Source of the DNA: an uncultured Paracoccaceae bacterium
Lineage (GTDB): Bacteria; Pseudomonadota; Alphaproteobacteria; Rhodobacterales; Rhodobacteraceae
Reading direction: 5' to 3'
Assembly: GCA_947493335.1 (NCBI GenBank)
Contig: CANLQO010000002.1
Span: forward strand, 372,001 to 436,000
DNA length: 64,000 bases
Under the pieces are notes generated by a model. The model ran no database searches. It saw only the letters and a program-made list of their open reading frames with translations, and was not told where the DNA came from. The position numbers were made by a program, and so were the translations under genes. Shown piece by piece: positions 59,339 to 64,000 of the stretch. Position 1 is the stretch's first letter; every line of letters begins with the position of its first letter.

Positions 59339-60170
59339 CAATTGCCCCTTCGTTCGTCATCTGTGGCATGGGCACAGGTGCGACGCTGTCATCGTTATTG
59401 GCCATTGGAGGCACTGTTATGTCTGGAACGCGGGCCGGGGCCTGCGATGGTTCTTCATCAAGCGCTGGCATCGGCACAGCGGCGGGTGCGGTGGCCCGCA
59501 CCGCATCTGTCATCAGCCAAGCCAGGACTGGCGCATCGGGCAGGCCCCGCGTGACATGCACGGCGGCCCCACCGGGGCCCTCACACCACAGGTAGCTGCG
59601 TGTGGCGGCGGCACGCAGGTGATCCACCTCGGCCACGTCGCCCCATAACCGGTCAAGGTTGCCATCGGCACGCGCAGCCCAAAAGTCCGGCTCACTTGGG
59701 ATGGCTGGTGGCCGGATATGTGCAGCGACGGACTGCTGCACATGAGCCGTGTAATCCCCCGCGCCGGTGCCGGGATCACGCACATAGCTGCGCATCGCTT
59801 CTGTCAACGCCAGATAGATCGCCTGATCACCAGATTGCACTGGCGCAGGTTGATCCGAACCCACCACCGCCGCGGCCAGCGGAAAACGGCGACCAACGGT
59901 GTCACGCGATGGGGCCATGACCCCAAAGATCGGTGCAACCTGCCCGATCAATCCGGCACCGAACCAAAACCGGATCACCGGGCTTGCGTCAAATAGCGGA
60001 CCCCAATCGTTGCCCCAACCGTCGCGGATTGCTGGCATCACATGGTGAAGCCATTGCTCCAAAGTGTCCTGTGCTGCATCGGGCAGACCGTTGGTCACAA
60101 AGTCGCCAAAGGCCGGGTGCTTGCCATAAAGCCCGACGGCGACGCTATGTTCCTGTGGTCCCTCCGTCAT
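59328..60170 (-). CDS. tagF: T6SS regulatory protein TagF
   Basis: The protein has 280 residues. The family start VAVGLYGKHPAFGDFVTNGLP is clear, followed by WGPLFDASPVIRFWFGAGLIG and GVMAPSRDTVGRRFPLAAA. TagF is a repressor of T6SS activity in species that use the kinase pathway, often acting through the FHA protein. I start at 60170, just after the tssM stop. Upstream in-frame codons fall inside tssM. Confidence 0.93.
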   Translation of the reverse strand: MTEGPQEHSVAVGLYGKHPAFGDFVTNGLPDAAQDTLEQWLHHVMPAIRDGWGNDWGPLFDASPVIRFWFGAGLIGQVAPIFGVMAPSRDTVGRRFPLAAAVVGSDQPAPVQSGDQAIYLALTEAMRSYVRDPGTGAGDYTAHVQQSVAAHIRPPAIPSEPDFWAARADGNLDRLWGDVAEVDHLRAAATRSYLWCEGPGGAAVHVTRGLPDAPVLAWLMTDAVRATAPAAVPMPALDEEPSQAPARVPDITVPPMANNDDSVAPVPMPQMTNEGAIDAD

Positions 60171-60174
60171 CGCA

Positions 60175-63100
60175 TCAATCCAGACTTTGCGGGCAGCTGA
60201 ATTCGCCCAATTCACGCATGGTGAAGGGGTTTGTCGCAGCGCTAAAGCCAAAATCATAGCTGATCGTGCGGCCGCCGATGTTGAAGGTCATGCGCTGCTG
60301 GCCGCCGTTGTCCTGAATAGAGGCAGCGCGCTTCATCAGACGGAGAAGCGCCCAGGGACCGTCCTGAAATCCGATCGCTGATGTGCGATCAAGCGACGGG
60401 AAAAGCAGGATCGTGGCAGACCCGCCCGCACCGGGCCAGTCAAAGGCCTTTGCCGGGTCACCTTTGCGCGACAGCATGATTGCGCTGTTTATGTCGAGTT
60501 GCGCCTGTTCAACTGATGCGTGGTTGTCCACGTGACGCACGGTGATCTTGACTTCCGGCGCTGGCGTCCCAGCCGCAAAGAAGGCACGGCGGATCTTTTC
60601 GGCCCGATCAAATTGACGGATCGTGGCACCCGAAAGGCGGTCGGCTAATGGGCTATTGGGATCAACCGAGAGCCCATCGCCAGTGCGGATCACGTGGGGC
60701 GCTAGATAAGTGTTGAAATAGCGGTCCATCGTGCCACCGGGGCCAAAGAATTGGCCAAACGTGCCGGGCGGAATCTGCCGTGGCGTGTCAGCGAAGGGGA
60801 AGAATGACGCGATTTCCTCGCGACATGTAAATGCGATTTCATTGGTCAGCGCGCGGTTCATTTCCGCCAGCGTCGCGTCAGAGGCTTCGTTGCGGAAATC
60901 CTTTTCCGCATCGTTCACAAAAGACCGCAGGTCAGCGGGCAGGCGAGAGTTGTTGCGCGTGAGGTTGGACAGAAGCTGCGGCAGCAGCGCGGCGGACTGA
61001 CCGGGGTTGGACGAGGCAAGGCGCAGGTTGTCACGGATCGCGGCAAGGTCGGCCAGCACGATGTCGATGGGGCGCTGGCCTTCGGCCCCCTCCAGCATCA
61101 CATGCCAGTCGCGGAACTGTTCCTGAATCCGCTCCACCGGGCGCAGGGGGCCATCGGCAGAGCCGCTGACGCGGTTCTGGTTCTTGGGATCGCGGGCTGC
61201 ATCCAAAAGCACCTTACCCGCCCGGTCCGACCGACGCCGCGCACCATCAAGAAACACTCCGCCCAGCGTGCCCGCAACACCGGCGGCACCCCCCTCGGCG
61301 GCGGCCTCTGCCTCTGCGGCAGCCGCAGCAATGCGTTCCAGTTCACGCATCAATTGGGTCTCACCATCCACCGCCTCGACCAGTTTCAGGATCGGGGAAG
61401 AGAAGGGCGCAGAGGCGGCGGCAAGAATATCATATTGCGGTTTGTCGGCAGACATATTCGCAAGTTGGATGTTGCCGAACATCGCATACCATGCTTCGCG
61501 GAAGTCCTGCCCATAACGCGATTGGAGGGCTTGGTCGAGACCGCGCATCTGGTTGTCGAAATTCACCAGATCGGCCTGATCTCCCAGCACCCATTTGTCG
61601 CGTTCCAGTGCGTCACGGACGTCCAGAAGCTGGTCAAAGAAGAACGACCAATAGCCTTCATAGGTGTATAGACCCGGCACGCCGACGGTCGACAGATCGG
61701 CTCCGTCCTTGGTTATGAACACCAGATTTGCATCGTTGCCCGTGGCCTGCACAAGGTTGAAATCCGCCAGACCGGCAGTACTTGCCCGGTCCGTGATCAG
61801 CGCATAGGCCTGATCCGCCAGCGACATCTGCACAATGGCCGAGCGGGCGGCGTTGACGGTTTCCTGATCGATCTCAACTTGAATATCGCGTGTGTCGTCA
61901 AGTTCCAGCATCGCATCCAGATGGGCATTCAGCGCATCGCGTTGGGTGACCTCAAAGGCGCTGGAAAACTGTTCCCGCCACACACCCTCGAACCAGGCCT
62001 TGATCGCTGCGTCATCCGTCTGCGGGGCCTGTCCGCCCAGCAGCATATAGACCTTAAGGGCGCGGTAAATCTGGGCAGGTTCGCCGGTGGCGCGGATCTG
62101 TGGCAGTTGCGTTTCCAGATCAAGGATCAGACGCGGGCGAAGCATTTGTTCCAGGGCGTCTGCATAGGCGCTGTCGGTCGCGACGCTTAGCCGTTCACGC
62201 TGCCCTAGTCCAAGGCCTTCCCAGAACGTCGGCTCTGTCGCGACGCCGTAGCCCGCAGGCATAGCGCGCAATTGGTCGAGATACGGCAGGATCGGTTCCA
62301 GCCCCGGGTCGCTGATCTCGGTCCGGGCAATTTCATCCTGCGCGGCGCGCGCGTATTTGCCGGTTTCTTCCTCGGCATTCTGGACAAGGTTGTAGTTCTG
62401 CCAAAAGCTGAACCCGAAAACTGCCAAAAGCCCGACAGTCGCCAATGAAATCGCAGAAAAACCTATGGTGCGCAAAATCGCCGTCCGGCGGACAGCGCGG
62501 GCATCGTGGCTGACCCAGTCGCGTTCTTCGAAAATCACGCGCTTCAGCAGATCATGAATAAAGAACGACTTGCCCTGTCCCGACATAAAGGCGGGCGCGA
62601 AAGCGCCGGTCGCGTTGTCAGTCTGGGCCATTGCGCCGAGGACTTGGTCAATCGGCGTGCCCTCTTGCGTGCCCGAGGTAAAATAGAACCCCCGCAGGAT
62701 CGCGTTGGTCTTGTGCTTGGAAGGCGCAAAGACACGGCGCAGAAACTCGCTGACGTTTTCACGCATCAGCGCCATTTGACCCGGCAGGCCAAAGATGGCC
62801 ACGCGACTGATGCCATCGGGTTCTTCCGACAGACGGTCGATCAGCTCGTCGGACAGGCGACTGACGAGCTTATCGAACTCTGGCCCTACATCTTCGTGCG
62901 TTTGCGCCTTGCGGTCCTTGGTCTGGAACGTGACACCCCAGACGGATTTGCGGCGGTGCTGGCTGAAACTCGAGAAATACTCGCGGAAGCCGCTGATCAA
63001 GTCGGCCTTGGTAAAGAGGACATAGACCGGGAAATCGACCCGCAGCGCTTCGTGCAATTCGGCCAGCCGGTCGCGCACGATATTGGCGTGTTCGGTCAAC

Positions 63101-63777
63101 TGCTCATCGGTCGACGTCATCATGTCTTCAGCCGAAAACGCCAGCATGACCCCGTTGATCGGCTGGTTCGGGCGGGACCGTTTCAAAAGCTGCAGGAACG
63201 ACGCCCAACTTGCGCCGTCCGCCTCTGCATCGCTGTCCTGTGTCGTATAGCGGCCCGCCGTGTCGATCAGGATCGCATCTTCAGAGAACCACCAATCACA
63301 GTAGCGGGTGCCACCGAACCCTTCCATGCCGCCGTCTTCGTCACCTGCGACCGGAAACTCGATCCCGGAATTTTTCAGTGCGGTCGTCTTACCGGCGCCC
63401 GGTGGGCCGATGATGATGTACCAGGGCAGGTCGTATAGGTAGGTGGAGCCGCCAGATTTCTTCAGCCGCGCCAGCGCGGTGTTCATCTTTTCCGCCAGCA
63501 CCTTGCCATCGCCGGTCGGTTCCTTGACCAGCTCTTCCTCCATCTCGGCGGCGGCCTTGCGGCGTTTGCGCCATTTGATGAACTGCACGATGAAGATCAG
63601 CCCAAGGATGATGCCGATCACGGTCGCGCGGAACCAGACGGCCTGCGTCAGCCACCACGGGATCATGCCAAAGCCAAACCAGATCGCAAGGCAGAGGCAA
63701 ATGACGCCAAGGATGATCGCCGGAATGCGCATCCAGGGCTTCCACTTCAGAAAGCGAAAAATCGCGGAGAACTTCAA
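60175..63777 (-). CDS. tssM: T6SS membrane complex protein TssM (IcmF/VasK)
   Basis: The protein has 1200 residues. Two N-terminal membrane segments (about 17-38 and 50-68) precede a cytoplasmic NTPase domain with GPPGAGKT (124-131) in LPWYIIIGPPGAGKTTALKN. A third membrane segment (about 440-460) leads to a large periplasmic domain with the C-terminal TssM fold. The start is TTG at 63777, overlapping the stop of tssL (TTGA). TssM, TssL and TssJ anchor the system in the envelope. Confidence 0.97.
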   Translation of the reverse strand: MKFSAIFRFLKWKPWMRIPAIILGVICLCLAIWFGFGMIPWWLTQAVWFRATVIGIILGLIFIVQFIKWRKRRKAAAEMEEELVKEPTGDGKVLAEKMNTALARLKKSGGSTYLYDLPWYIIIGPPGAGKTTALKNSGIEFPVAGDEDGGMEGFGGTRYCDWWFSEDAILIDTAGRYTTQDSDAEADGASWASFLQLLKRSRPNQPINGVMLAFSAEDMMTSTDEQLTEHANIVRDRLAELHEALRVDFPVYVLFTKADLISGFREYFSSFSQHRRKSVWGVTFQTKDRKAQTHEDVGPEFDKLVSRLSDELIDRLSEEPDGISRVAIFGLPGQMALMRENVSEFLRRVFAPSKHKTNAILRGFYFTSGTQEGTPIDQVLGAMAQTDNATGAFAPAFMSGQGKSFFIHDLLKRVIFEERDWVSHDARAVRRTAILRTIGFSAISLATVGLLAVFGFSFWQNYNLVQNAEEETGKYARAAQDEIARTEISDPGLEPILPYLDQLRAMPAGYGVATEPTFWEGLGLGQRERLSVATDSAYADALEQMLRPRLILDLETQLPQIRATGEPAQIYRALKVYMLLGGQAPQTDDAAIKAWFEGVWREQFSSAFEVTQRDALNAHLDAMLELDDTRDIQVEIDQETVNAARSAIVQMSLADQAYALITDRASTAGLADFNLVQATGNDANLVFITKDGADLSTVGVPGLYTYEGYWSFFFDQLLDVRDALERDKWVLGDQADLVNFDNQMRGLDQALQSRYGQDFREAWYAMFGNIQLANMSADKPQYDILAAASAPFSSPILKLVEAVDGETQLMRELERIAAAAAEAEAAAEGGAAGVAGTLGGVFLDGARRRSDRAGKVLLDAARDPKNQNRVSGSADGPLRPVERIQEQFRDWHVMLEGAEGQRPIDIVLADLAAIRDNLRLASSNPGQSAALLPQLLSNLTRNNSRLPADLRSFVNDAEKDFRNEASDATLAEMNRALTNEIAFTCREEIASFFPFADTPRQIPPGTFGQFFGPGGTMDRYFNTYLAPHVIRTGDGLSVDPNSPLADRLSGATIRQFDRAEKIRRAFFAAGTPAPEVKITVRHVDNHASVEQAQLDINSAIMLSRKGDPAKAFDWPGAGGSATILLFPSLDRTSAIGFQDGPWALLRLMKRAASIQDNGGQQRMTFNIGGRTISYDFGFSAATNPFTMRELGEFSCPQSLD

Positions 63778-64000
63778 AATGTGCCCTCTTTCGCCAGCAG
63801 GATCTCAACGCGACGGTTCAGTGCGCGCCCTTCGGCCGTTGCATTGTCAGCAATCGGGTCGGCCTCACCCCGGCCTTCGATGCTGATCCGTCCGGGGTCT
63901 GTCACCAGACCATCCAGCACGTCCTTGACGGCGGCAGCGCGACCAACCGACAGGTCTAGATTGGTTTTGTACTGCCCCCGACCGGAGGGCTGGATATCAT
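63774..64000 (-). CDS. tssL: T6SS protein TssL with OmpA-like C-terminus, 5' part outside window
   Basis: About 74 residues of the C-terminus are visible. They read as the second half of an OmpA/MotB peptidoglycan-binding domain: NLDLSVGRAAAVKDVL, ISIEGRGEADPIADNAT and EGRALNRRVEILL. Directly before tssM this is the usual place of TssL (DotU), and an OmpA-type extension is known for some TssL. The DotU part itself lies beyond the window edge, so the TssL name rests on context. Confidence 0.8.
   Translation of the reverse strand, partial: DIQPSGRGQYKTNLDLSVGRAAAVKDVLDGLVTDPGRISIEGRGEADPIADNATAEGRALNRRVEILLAKEGTF

Overview
The window is G+C-rich, densely coded and reads as chromosome of an alphaproteobacterium, most likely a marine member of the Rhodobacterales (Roseobacter group). 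The signs are a tripartite TRAP transporter operon, GMC and GcvT-type oxidoreductases, a DUF1036 protein, an exopolysaccharide locus of the exosortase-associated type and an alphaproteobacterial type VI secretion (T6SS) island. No rRNA, tRNA, insertion sequence, prophage or CRISPR array was seen.

Layout. (1) 1-7349: cell-surface carbohydrate genes: YjbF/YjbH exopolysaccharide secretion proteins (YjbF cut by the window edge), a PP-family metallophosphatase, three sulfotransferases and a Wzx-like flippase. Together they suggest a sulfated or otherwise decorated surface glycan. (2) 7414-19454: catabolism and transport: xylose isomerase with a LacI regulator, a YghZ-type aldo/keto reductase, an IclR regulator, a TRAP transporter (dctM, dctQ, dctP), and, divergent from it, a GMC dehydrogenase and an 802-residue FAD/GcvT oxidoreductase. 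(3) 19498-32008: an exopolysaccharide locus. An outer-membrane barrel, an export protein, a TPR lipoprotein and an initiating sugar transferase diverge from an ExeA-like ATPase, a Wzz-type chain-length protein and a tyrosine kinase. The dTDP-L-rhamnose operon rfbC-B-D-A follows. Exosortase and elongating glycosyltransferases are absent from the window. (4) 32117-32905: a rhomboid protease.

(5) 32979-64000: a large T6SS island. The plus-strand block holds an unrecognised gene, tagH (FHA), tssA, tssB, tssC, hcp, tssE, tssF, tssG, tssH and a LysM/glycine-zipper protein that may be an effector. The minus-strand block at the right end holds tssL (only its OmpA-like end), tssM, tagF, pppA and ppkA. 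VgrG, TssK and TssJ are not in the window.

Between the two T6SS blocks lies the most unusual part (46644-55783): a two-CDGSH ferredoxin-like protein, a membrane-anchored M23 peptidase fused to a transglycosylase-like domain, a secreted caspase-like protein, three small secreted proteins, and an ExbB-ExbD-ExbD-TonB-like operon. The periplasmic C-terminal domain of the TonB-like protein is homologous to the periplasmic C-terminal domain of the PpkA-like kinase, with two cysteines at identical spacing in both. I infer that a proton-driven motor and the kinase/phosphatase/FHA switch share a periplasmic sensing or docking domain. That would be a T6SS control system different from the known TagQRST route. 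The kinase also carries four DRT(V/I)I threonine repeats that look like docking sites for the FHA protein TagH.
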